Below, piece after piece: positions 36,347 through 43,305 of a stretch of 64,000 bases of DNA. Position numbers and translations under genes: made by a program. Position 1 is the first letter of the stretch. Every line of letters begins with the position of its first letter. Origin of the DNA: Rhodospirillales bacterium (GTDB lineage Bacteria > Pseudomonadota > Alphaproteobacteria > Dongiales > Dongiaceae); contig VFKA01000013.1 in the NCBI GenBank assembly GCA_009885795.1, positions 1 to 64,000 of the forward strand, written 5' to 3'. The notes beneath the pieces are model-generated. The model saw only the letters and a program-made list of their open reading frames with translations. It had not been told where the DNA came from and ran no database searches.

Positions 36347-36643
36347 TCAAACCCTTTCCACCACCATCCGCCTGTCGGCGGTGAACTTGACGACGTTCAC
36401 CGGCCGATCGGGGAAAACCATCTGTTTCGTTTCCTTCACCGCCGCGTCGGCGCCGCCGAAGGGAAGGATCGTATCCATGAGCCAGACGGCGTTGCCCGAT
36501 TTCCATTCGACGGGCTTGAGGCGGATGTCGCCGCGCCGCAGCCGCTCCTCGACCTCCGGTCCGATCAATATCCATTCGAGATCGGCGACAAAGAGATGGC
36601 GGTGCAACGGCGATTGCATCATCAGCCAGAGCGCATGACCCAT
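36347..36643 (-). pseudogene. Toxin-activating lysine acyltransferase (HlyC family) with internal deletion
   Basis: An uninterrupted 98-aa frame that matches the two halves of HlyC-type acyltransferases but lacks the middle. HlyC proteins acylate lysines of RTX protoxins. Residues 2-29 (GHALWLMMQSPLHRHLFVAD...) carry the catalytic His (His14). From residue 30 the sequence jumps to EVEERLRRG, then PVEWKSGNAVWLMDTILPFGG. About 28 residues normally found between these blocks, including the QxxL...SWA strand, are missing. The Asp that normally follows (DW) is Glu46. HlyC is about 170 aa, so this is probably a non-functional remnant. No RTX toxin gene is adjacent. Confidence 0.72.
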
Positions 36644-37220
36644 GGCCTCTCACCTTGTCGAGCCCAGGGGCGCGCGAAGGCGACGGCTCGGCCGCAACCC
36701 TCGGATGCGCCCGCCACGCGCTTGTCGCGGGGTTTCCCGCCATGCGCCAAGCCCGTCCGCTTGGTCATCGTCGCCTCACGCTCTCGCCGCGGTCGAAGGC
36801 TAGACCTCGGATTCGCCCGGCGGCAACCGGTAAGGACCGGCTCACGCCGTTGGCGCGCTTTCGAGGGACATCGATGAAAACCGTTGACTTCCCTATCGAA
36901 GTTCCTGTAATGTTCCCTTGTCCCATTTCGGCGGGACTGGTCCAGTTCTTTGACATCGTGAAAGATAACCTGGAGACGGCGCCGCTCTGTCCCGTGGCCA
37001 CCATCTGATCGCCGAGGAAAAGCGCCGATTTCCGCCCCGTATCCCAGGCAAGAAGTCTTCATGGGGTTGTTCCTCGAGAAATTAGAATCGCGCGCGGACG
37101 GTTTTTTCCAAAAATGCCATATAAAACAATATATTGTCTAGAATTTTCCAGTTATTTCGGGTGTCGAAGACAAAAATCGGGGATCGGGATCGAACCCTGA
37201 TCCCTGAACCCTGTCCTCTG
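36644..37220. other. Interval without a recognisable gene; AT-rich patch with palindrome
   Basis: A 577-bp stretch upstream of the HlyC remnant. A 44-codon frame at 36874-37008 (MKTVDFPIEVPVMFPC...) has no recognisable relatives. Bases 37100-37150 are strikingly AT-rich for this genome and contain the perfect 12-bp palindrome ACAATATATTGT (37126-37137). This may be an old promoter/operator or part of a horizontally acquired remnant. No RNA gene was recognised. Confidence 0.45.
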
Positions 37221-37724
37221 TCAGACCAACGCCTCCCCGTCCGCCATGGCGGCGATCGCGATCTGGGCCGCGGCCCGCGCGTCCGACAGGGGGTCGTGGT
37301 GCTTCAGCCGGATCGCCAGATGCCGGCACACATCGGGCAGCTTCGTCGGGTACACACCCCACGCCTGTCGCGCCAACCTTACCGTGCAGGCGAAGGGAAG
37401 GGTGGGCGGCTCGATCCCCGCCGCCCGGCAGCAGGCACGGAGCACCGCGCGGTCGAAGGGCGCGTTGTGCGCCACCAGGCAGCGCGCGCCCTGGAGCAGC
37501 GGCGCCAACTCGGGCCAGACCTCCCCGAAACAGGGCTCGCCTTTAACATGTTGCCAGGTGATGCCGTGAATCTCTGTGAAGACGATCTGCTCTCTCGGCG
37601 GACGAATGAGGCGGCTGGTCTCCTCGACGATCCGCCCGCTTTCGACGCGGACCAGCCCGACGGCACACGCGCTGTCGGCGCCATGATCGGCGGTCTCGAA
37701 ATCGATGGCGACGAAATCGGTCAA
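37221..37724 (-). CDS. DnaQ-like 3'-5' exonuclease (DEDDh)
   Basis: A 167-aa exonuclease domain. ExoI motif is VAIDFETAD, ExoII is CLVAHNAPFDRAVL, and ExoIII is HHDPLSDARAAAQIA (DEDDh type, with His five residues before the last Asp). It resembles the epsilon subunit but lacks the C-terminal extension that binds the polymerase alpha subunit. It is therefore more likely a standalone nuclease (RNase T/ExoX-like) than the replicative proofreader. Same strand as the FrnE-like gene, 15 bp downstream of its stop. Confidence 0.87.
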   Translation of the reverse strand: MTDFVAIDFETADHGADSACAVGLVRVESGRIVEETSRLIRPPREQIVFTEIHGITWQHVKGEPCFGEVWPELAPLLQGARCLVAHNAPFDRAVLRACCRAAGIEPPTLPFACTVRLARQAWGVYPTKLPDVCRHLAIRLKHHDPLSDARAAAQIAIAAMADGEALV

Positions 37725-37739
37725 GTACGCCGGTCGGAC

Positions 37740-38399
37740 TCAGGCCATCGTCGCCGCGCCCGCCTCGGCGAGATCGTCCGCGCGGCCGAGGTCGAAGAGC
37801 TGGAGCAGCACCTCCGGCTCCTGCGCGCCCGACAAGGCGTAGCGGCCATTGAAGATGAAGCAGGGCACACCGGTCACACCCTGCCGGCGCGCGAGCGCAT
37901 CCTCGGCCAGGATCGCCTCGGCATCGTCCTCGCCGGCCAGATAGTCCCGCGCCGCCGCCCGGTCGAGACCCGCCCGCTCGGCCACCTCTTCGAGTACCGC
38001 GCCCGCGCCGATGTTCTTGCCTTCGAGGAAATAGGCGCGGAACAGTTCCTCGATCACCGGCGTCTCCTTGCCCGCCGCCCTTGCGAATCTCGCCAGGCGG
38101 TGGGAGTCGAGCGTGCTCGGCGTGCGCTTGATGCGGTCGAAGGCGAAGGCGATGCCCTCGGACGCGCCCGCCGAACGCACCGCGTCATAGACCCGGCGCG
38201 AGCGCGACGGGCTGCCGAACTTCGCCTCCATGTAGGCCTCGCGGTCCATGCCGTCCGCCGGCATGGCCGGGTTCAGCATGAAGGTCCGCCACCGGATCTC
38301 CAGGCCCGGCAGCGGGCGCATGGCCAAGGCGCGCTCGAGCCGGCGCTTGCCGACGAAGCACCAGGGGCAGATGGTGTCGGAATATATGTCCAGCCGCAT
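37740..38399 (-). CDS. FrnE-type DsbA-family oxidoreductase
   Basis: A 219-aa thioredoxin-fold protein of the FrnE (2-hydroxychromene-2-carboxylate isomerase/DsbA) group. The N-terminal strand MRLDIYSDTICPWCFVGKRR contains the CPWC redox motif at residues 11-14. The DAEAILAEDALARRQGVTGVPCFIF block holds the cis-Pro of VPCF. There is no signal peptide, so it is cytosolic, as FrnE proteins are. Start at ATG 38399, with GGGGAG upstream; a longer frame to 38468 has no support. Confidence 0.88.
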   Translation of the reverse strand: MRLDIYSDTICPWCFVGKRRLERALAMRPLPGLEIRWRTFMLNPAMPADGMDREAYMEAKFGSPSRSRRVYDAVRSAGASEGIAFAFDRIKRTPSTLDSHRLARFARAAGKETPVIEELFRAYFLEGKNIGAGAVLEEVAERAGLDRAAARDYLAGEDDAEAILAEDALARRQGVTGVPCFIFNGRYALSGAQEPEVLLQLFDLGRADDLAEAGAATMA

Positions 38400-38491
38400 C
38401 GCCCTTCGCTCCCCTATGAGGACGGCGCCATCCCAAGCCTTGACGGGGGCGCCGCCGCGCCCGACCATGGCGCGAAAGGGGAGTTTGAAGG

Positions 38492-40147
38492 ATGAACGAG
38501 GCTTCGGGCAAGCCGGGAATCTACGATGCGGGCCTCGGCCGCAACCGGGCGAACTATGTGCCGTTGACCCCGCTCAGCCTGTTGGCCCGGTCGGCGGAGG
38601 TCTTTCCGGACAAGCCGGCGGTGATCCATGGCGACACGGTCTACACCTACCGGTCGTATGCCGAGCGTTGCCGGCGGCTGGCGAGCGTTCTCTCGCGCCG
38701 TGGCGTGGGCTTGGGCGACACGGTGGCGGCGCTGCTCGCCAACACCCCGGCCATGCTCGAGGCGCATTTCGGCGTTCCGATGGTGGGCGCGGTCCTGAAC
38801 GCTCTCAACACCCGGCTCGATGCCGCCGCCATCGCCTTCTGCCTGGAGCATGGCGAGGCCAAGGTGCTGCTGGTGGACCGCGAATTCGGCGTGCTGGCAA
38901 GGGAGGCGCTGAAAAGGCTTGGCCGCCCGTTGACCGTGATCGACGTCGCCGATCCGCTGGCGGGTGCGGCCTCGGAACCGGTCGGCATGGAGGAATACGA
39001 GGCCGTCCTCGCCTCGGGCGATCCCGACTTTGCCTGGACCACGCCGGCCGACGAATGGCAGGCGATCACGCTCAGCTACACCTCGGGCACGACCGGCAAC
39101 CCGAAGGGCGTCGTCTATCACCATCGCGGCGCCTACCTGAATGCGCTCGCCGGCATCTTCAGCATCGGCTTGCGCCCCGATTCGGTTTACCTCTGGACCC
39201 TGCCGATGTTCCACTGCAACGGCTGGTGCTTCACCTGGGCCGTCGCCGCGGCCGGCGCCACGCATGTCTGCCTTCGCCGCGTCGATCCCGCGCTGGTCTA
39301 TCCGATGATCGAGCGCCACGGCGTCACGCATCTCTGCGGCGCGCCGATCGTACTCAACATGTTGGCAAACGCCCCGGAGTCGGTAAAAGTGAAGTTCGAC
39401 CGGGTGGTCGATGCGGTGGTCGGCGGCGCGGCGCCCCCGAGCGCCGTCATCGCCGCCATGGAGCGCAACGGCTTCCGCGTGATGCATGGCTACGGGCTGA
39501 CCGAGACCTACGGGCCGGCGACATTCTGCGACTGGCAGAGCGATTGGGACAGCCTCGACGCCGACGGCCGCGCCCGGAAAATGGCGCGCCAGGGCGTGCG
39601 CCATGTTCTGGTCGAGGGCTTGATGGTCGCCGACCCTGAAACGCTGGCCGAACTGCCCCGCGATGGCGCGAGCATGGGCGAGGTCATGGTCCGCGCCAAC
39701 ACGGTGATGAAGGGTTATCTGAAAAACCCGGCGGCGACGGACGGCGCCTTCGCCGGCGGCTGGTATCGCACCGGCGACCTCGCGGTGCGCCATCCCGATG
39801 GCTATGTCGAGGTCAAGGACCGCTCCAAGGACATCATCATCTCGGGCGGCGAGAATATATCGAGCCTGGAGGTGGAAGAAATTCTTTACCGCCATCCGAA
39901 GGTGCTCGAGGCGGCCGTGGTCGCGCGCCCCGACGAGACCTGGGGCGAACATCCTTGCGCCTTCGTGACCTTGCGGCCCGATGCCGGCGCCGTTACCGCG
40001 CGGGAGATCATCGCCTGGTGTCGCGAACACCTCGCGCGCTTCAAGGCGCCGCGCACCGTCGTCTTCGGCCCGCTGCCGAAGACCTCGACGGGAAAGATTC
40101 AAAAGTTCGCGCTGCGCGACCGGGCGCGCGCGCTGTCGGGCAACTAG
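38492..40147 (+). CDS. Acyl-CoA synthetase (AMP-forming)
   Basis: A 551-aa adenylating enzyme. Motifs in order: P-loop SYTSGTTGNPKGV near residue 195, the MHGYGLTETYGP A5-type motif, the YRTGDLAVRHPDGYVEVKDR hinge region with the ribose-binding Asp, and the catalytic lysine in KTSTGKIQKF near the C-terminus. It activates a fatty or related short/medium-chain acid as CoA thioester. Strong ribosome binding site (gaaggATG). Divergent from the FrnE gene with 92 bp between starts. The SDR gene 130 bp downstream may belong to the same pathway. Confidence 0.9.
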   Translation: MNEASGKPGIYDAGLGRNRANYVPLTPLSLLARSAEVFPDKPAVIHGDTVYTYRSYAERCRRLASVLSRRGVGLGDTVAALLANTPAMLEAHFGVPMVGAVLNALNTRLDAAAIAFCLEHGEAKVLLVDREFGVLAREALKRLGRPLTVIDVADPLAGAASEPVGMEEYEAVLASGDPDFAWTTPADEWQAITLSYTSGTTGNPKGVVYHHRGAYLNALAGIFSIGLRPDSVYLWTLPMFHCNGWCFTWAVAAAGATHVCLRRVDPALVYPMIERHGVTHLCGAPIVLNMLANAPESVKVKFDRVVDAVVGGAAPPSAVIAAMERNGFRVMHGYGLTETYGPATFCDWQSDWDSLDADGRARKMARQGVRHVLVEGLMVADPETLAELPRDGASMGEVMVRANTVMKGYLKNPAATDGAFAGGWYRTGDLAVRHPDGYVEVKDRSKDIIISGGENISSLEVEEILYRHPKVLEAAVVARPDETWGEHPCAFVTLRPDAGAVTAREIIAWCREHLARFKAPRTVVFGPLPKTSTGKIQKFALRDRARALSGN

Positions 40148-40276
40148 TACCCGGTATCGCAGAAACATGAGTCGGGCCCCATCCTTCGACAGGCTCAGGA
40201 TGAGGCCCTCATGCTGAGCTTGTCGAAGTATGAGGGCCGGTGGCCCGTAATAGGAAACAATGATTTCGGGTACTAG
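40144..40276. repeat. MITE-like interval bounded by CTAGTACCCG inverted repeats
   Basis: CTAGTACCCG at 40144-40153 and CGGGTACTAG at 40267-40276 are perfect 10-bp inverted ends of a 133-bp interval. The interval contains a second inner palindrome (40180-40237). The left arm overlaps the stop codon of the acyl-CoA synthetase, and the right arm ends 1 bp before the SDR ATG. Confidence 0.55.
40180..40237. repeat. Dispersed palindromic repeat, CTTCGACAGGCTCAGGATGAG family
   Basis: CATCCTTCGACAGGCTCAGG on the left and GCTGAGCTTGTCGAAGTATG on the right are imperfect inverted repeats that form a long hairpin. I recognise the CTTCGACAAGCTCAGG core as a common intergenic repeat of GC-rich bacteria. 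Confidence 0.8.
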
Positions 40277-40277
40277 C

Positions 40278-41042
40278 ATGCAGCCCAACCCCTTCGACCT
40301 GACCGGCCGCGTGGCGCTGGTGACCGGCGCATCCGGGGGCCTTGGCCGGCGGTTCGCGATAACGCTCGCCCGCGCGGGCGCCAAGGTGGCGCTGGCGGCG
40401 CGGCGCGCCGATCGCCTGGCCGAGGTCGCGCGTGAGATCGAGGCCTTCGACGGCCGGGCCTTTCCGATCGTCATGGACGTGACCAATGCCGCCAGCGTCG
40501 CCGCCGGCATCGCCGCCACCGAGACCGAGCTCGGCGCGATCGCGATTCTGGTCAACAACGCCGGCACCGTCGTCAGCAAACCCGTGCTGGATCACACCGA
40601 GGACGATTGGGACAAGGTGATCGACGCCAACCTCAAGGGCGTCTGGCTCGTGGCCCAGGAGACGGCGCGCCACATGGTTCGCCTCGGCCATGGCGGCAGC
40701 ATCGTCAACATCGCCTCGATGCTGGCCTACGCGGTCGAGCCCACCGTGCCATCTTATTGCGTGTCCAAGGCCGCCGTGGTCCAACTCACGCGCACGCTGG
40801 CGGTGGCGCTGGCGCGGCACAAGATTCGCGTCAACGCGCTTGCTCCCGGCTATTTCATGTCCGAGATGACGCGCGGCTACTTGACCGGCGAGCAATCGGC
40901 GGCGGAGATCCAGCGCATTCCGCAGCGGCGCATCGGCGGGGAAGGGGACCTCGACGGACCGCTGCTCCTGCTCGCCTCGGATGCCTCGGCCTACATGACC
41001 GGCAGCGTCATCCTTGTCGACGGCGGCCACAGCCTCGTCTGA
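40278..41042 (+). CDS. Short-chain dehydrogenase/reductase
   Basis: A 254-aa classical SDR. The cofactor motif is TGASGGLG near residue 17, followed by NNAG near residue 95. Catalytic Ser is in NIASM, and the Tyr-Lys pair is in SYCVSK. Asn is in the KGVWL helix region. NADPH preference is suggested by basic AARRADR after strand 2. It oxidises or reduces an alcohol/ketone of unknown identity, possibly in fatty-acid metabolism given the upstream acyl-CoA synthetase. ATG 40278 is preferred; another in-frame ATG at 40260 lies inside the repeat. Confidence 0.88.
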   Translation: MQPNPFDLTGRVALVTGASGGLGRRFAITLARAGAKVALAARRADRLAEVAREIEAFDGRAFPIVMDVTNAASVAAGIAATETELGAIAILVNNAGTVVSKPVLDHTEDDWDKVIDANLKGVWLVAQETARHMVRLGHGGSIVNIASMLAYAVEPTVPSYCVSKAAVVQLTRTLAVALARHKIRVNALAPGYFMSEMTRGYLTGEQSAAEIQRIPQRRIGGEGDLDGPLLLLASDASAYMTGSVILVDGGHSLV

Positions 41043-41049
41043 AAAGAAA

Positions 41050-41075
41050 GCAGGCGCCGGCCTAACGGCGCCTGC
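41050..41075. terminator. Perfect 10-bp hairpin between convergent SDR and ABC-binding genes
   Basis: GCAGGCGCCG and CGGCGCCTGC form a perfect 10-bp stem around GCCTAA. On the minus strand the stem is followed by the T-rich CTTTCTTTTC, so it should terminate the solute-binding gene. It may also act in the other direction for the SDR gene. Confidence 0.75.
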
Positions 41076-41086
41076 CTAACGTTCGT

Positions 41087-42649
41087 TCAGGCGGACTTGA
41101 ACAACCGCAACAGCGGTTCGCCGGCCGGGTTCAACGCGGCAACAATCGTGTTGCGATAAATGTAAGCCCGGCGCTCATGGGTGAGGAAGATGTAGGCCCC
41201 CGATTCCTCCATCAGGTCCTGCATACGCACATACATGGCGGCGCGCTTCGCCTGGTCCTTTTCGAACTTCGCGTCGGCGTGGAGCTTGCCGAATTCCTCG
41301 TTGTTGAACCGCTCCCAATTCCAGACGCCGACCTGCTCGGGCGTGAACCATTCCGTCGCATAGGCCGGATCGGGGCTCATGGAGAACCGGTTGAGGATGA
41401 GCTGCATCTGCTTCCATTGATCGCCGCTTTTCTCGTCGCCGATCGTCCAGAACGTCGCCGAGTCGTTCTGCTTGATCGTGAGTTCGATGCCGACTTCCGC
41501 AAGGGAAGACTGCACCACCTGCGCCATGTTGAGCTCATGGCTGTCCAGGCCGACATCGAGGGTCAGTGCCAGGCCTTCGGCGCCGGCTTCCTTCAGCAGC
41601 GCCTTGGCACCCTCCACATCGCGCTTGCGCGGCTCGATGTTGCGGTGGCCCAAGAGGCTCGGCGCGACGATACCGGTCGAACGCTCTGCGGCGCCGAAAT
41701 ATCCCGCCTCGACCACCTGGTCCACGTCGACCGCGCTTTGGATGGCGCGGCGGACCCGAACGTCGGCCAAGGCCGGGTTGTCGATATTGAGACCGATCCA
41801 CACATAGGCGAGCGACGGCACGTCCAGGAGCTTCGCTCCCTCGGGCAGGCCGTCCTTGCGGTAGCGCGCGAGCGTGCCGAGGCTGACCTCGCAGCAATCG
41901 ATGTCGCCGGCCTCGAAGGCGATTTCGCGGGCCGCCGCGTCCTCGATGGGAACGATGACGATCTGCTTGAACGCGACCGCATCGCCGCTCCATTTCGGAT
42001 TGGGTTCGAAGACGGTGCGCTGCTTGGCGGTCCATTCCGTAATCGCGTAGCGACCGCTATAGGCCGGTACCTCGGTCGTGAACTTCTTTTCCGGCAGTGC
42101 TTCGACCGCCTTCTTGCAGACGATGATTCCGGAGTTGCCTGGAATCGCGATGGTCCACACCGTCGGCGAGAAATCCTTCAGGACCAGGACGCCGGAATAC
42201 TTGTCGGTCACCTCGACATGATCGAGCGCCGCCCAATCGCCGGCGTATGGCGACTCCATCTTGGGATCGATGATGCGCTCGAACGAATACTTCACGTCCT
42301 CGGCCGTCATTTCGCCGAAATCGCCCGACCACATGATCCCCGGCTTCAAGGTGAAGGCGATATGTTTTTCGTCGGTTTGCTCGATCGCGGCGGCCGCGTC
42401 CGGTTCCACGCTGGTATCGTCATTTCCTTTGAAGACGGCGAGGCGGTGGTAGATTAAGTCGCAGATCGCGTTCTCCGGTGCTCCGAGCTGAAACGCCGGA
42501 TCGAGTACCTGCAGGTCGCCGTAGCTCGCCACCCGCAGCACGCCGGCCTCGCCAGCGGCGCGGGCGCGGGCCGGCATCATGGCGCCCAGGGCGCCGGCCG
42601 AAGCCGCCGCCTGCAAGAAGTGACGCCTCGATAGTTCGATGAATCGCAT
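41087..42649 (-). CDS. ABC transporter solute-binding protein, family 5 (peptide/nickel type), Tat-exported
   Basis: A 520-aa periplasmic binding protein. The N-terminus has a twin-arginine signal (ELSRRHFLQAAASAGALGAM, cleavage probably after ARARA). The mature part begins VLRVASYGDLQVLDPAF and continues with EDVKYSFERI, GRYAITEWTAKQRTVFEPNP and a WERFNNEEF region, typical of DppA/OppA-like proteins. Start at ATG 42649, with GGGAGAAGG upstream. No permease or ATPase genes are adjacent, so its transporter must be encoded elsewhere or it works as an orphan. Ligand unknown. Confidence 0.9.
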   Translation of the reverse strand: MRFIELSRRHFLQAAASAGALGAMMPARARAAGEAGVLRVASYGDLQVLDPAFQLGAPENAICDLIYHRLAVFKGNDDTSVEPDAAAAIEQTDEKHIAFTLKPGIMWSGDFGEMTAEDVKYSFERIIDPKMESPYAGDWAALDHVEVTDKYSGVLVLKDFSPTVWTIAIPGNSGIIVCKKAVEALPEKKFTTEVPAYSGRYAITEWTAKQRTVFEPNPKWSGDAVAFKQIVIVPIEDAAAREIAFEAGDIDCCEVSLGTLARYRKDGLPEGAKLLDVPSLAYVWIGLNIDNPALADVRVRRAIQSAVDVDQVVEAGYFGAAERSTGIVAPSLLGHRNIEPRKRDVEGAKALLKEAGAEGLALTLDVGLDSHELNMAQVVQSSLAEVGIELTIKQNDSATFWTIGDEKSGDQWKQMQLILNRFSMSPDPAYATEWFTPEQVGVWNWERFNNEEFGKLHADAKFEKDQAKRAAMYVRMQDLMEESGAYIFLTHERRAYIYRNTIVAALNPAGEPLLRLFKSA

Positions 42650-42798
42650 GGCCTTCTCCCTGTTCTTCCTTAATTCGGACAAACGGCGGCCGAGCCGGGC
42701 GTGGCTCGGAACCCGTCAAACGAATGTTAGTGGGAAGTGGGGGGCCGCGAAACCGGAATCGCATCCCGGCCGAAAAGGCCCGACGCAGGCCCCGGAGG

Positions 42799-42987
42799 TT
42801 AGTCTATGGCCGCGTCGACCTGGGCCGAGATTATGATATCGTACATGCTCTGCAACTCGTCGCCCAAGGTCGTCATGGCGCCGATGAGGCCGACGGCAAT
42901 GAGCGCGGCAATCAAGCCATATTCGATCGCCGTAACCCCCTTCTCATCGGTGGCTAGGCGTCGAAAAAAACGTCCCAGTGGCAGCAT
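42799..42987 (-). CDS. Flp-type IVb pilin
   Basis: A 62-aa prepilin: short basic leader (LGRFFRRLATDEKG), then the processing site G|VTAIEYGLIAALIAVGLIG with the invariant Glu+5 and Tyr+6 and a single hydrophobic helix. Mature pilin is about 45 residues. ATG 42987 is chosen since GAGGAG lies 8 bp upstream; the in-frame GTG at 42996 overlaps that site. No tad/cpa assembly genes or prepilin peptidase are seen nearby. Confidence 0.9.
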   Translation of the reverse strand: MLPLGRFFRRLATDEKGVTAIEYGLIAALIAVGLIGAMTTLGDELQSMYDIIISAQVDAAID

Positions 42988-43305
42988 TGCGTTCACTCCT
43001 CGGACTCCTTAAGAGGGCTCCCGGCCGAATCTGACCGGCGGACCGTATCAGTATGGGCATTAACGGAAAATGAAATGCGGCTTTATACTTAATTCCGTGA
43101 CGGTACGGGCCTTAGGGCGACATCGCCAAGGCCGCTGCCCGGCCTGAAACACGGGTGGCGGAACGTACCGGACACATGGGCGACGCTTTTCGCTCACTTT
43201 CATCCTCCTCGTGCTATGCCCGCAATAGCCCGAAAGCGGGTCTTCCGGCCATTCAAAATCGAGACTTCGTGCCGACGTTCCGGGTCCGGCGGGCGAGGCC
43301 TGTTG
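42988..43305. other. Intergenic interval upstream of the flp gene
   Basis: About 320 bp between the flp start and the end of the cyclase gene, both on the minus strand. It must hold the flp promoter. The segment 43060-43090 is relatively AT-rich. No further gene, terminator with a T-run or known repeat was recognised. Confidence 0.5.

Noticed and set aside
36874-37008. 44-codon frame in the AT-richer interval
   Set aside because: No ribosome binding site, no homology recognised, and neighbouring sequence looks decayed.
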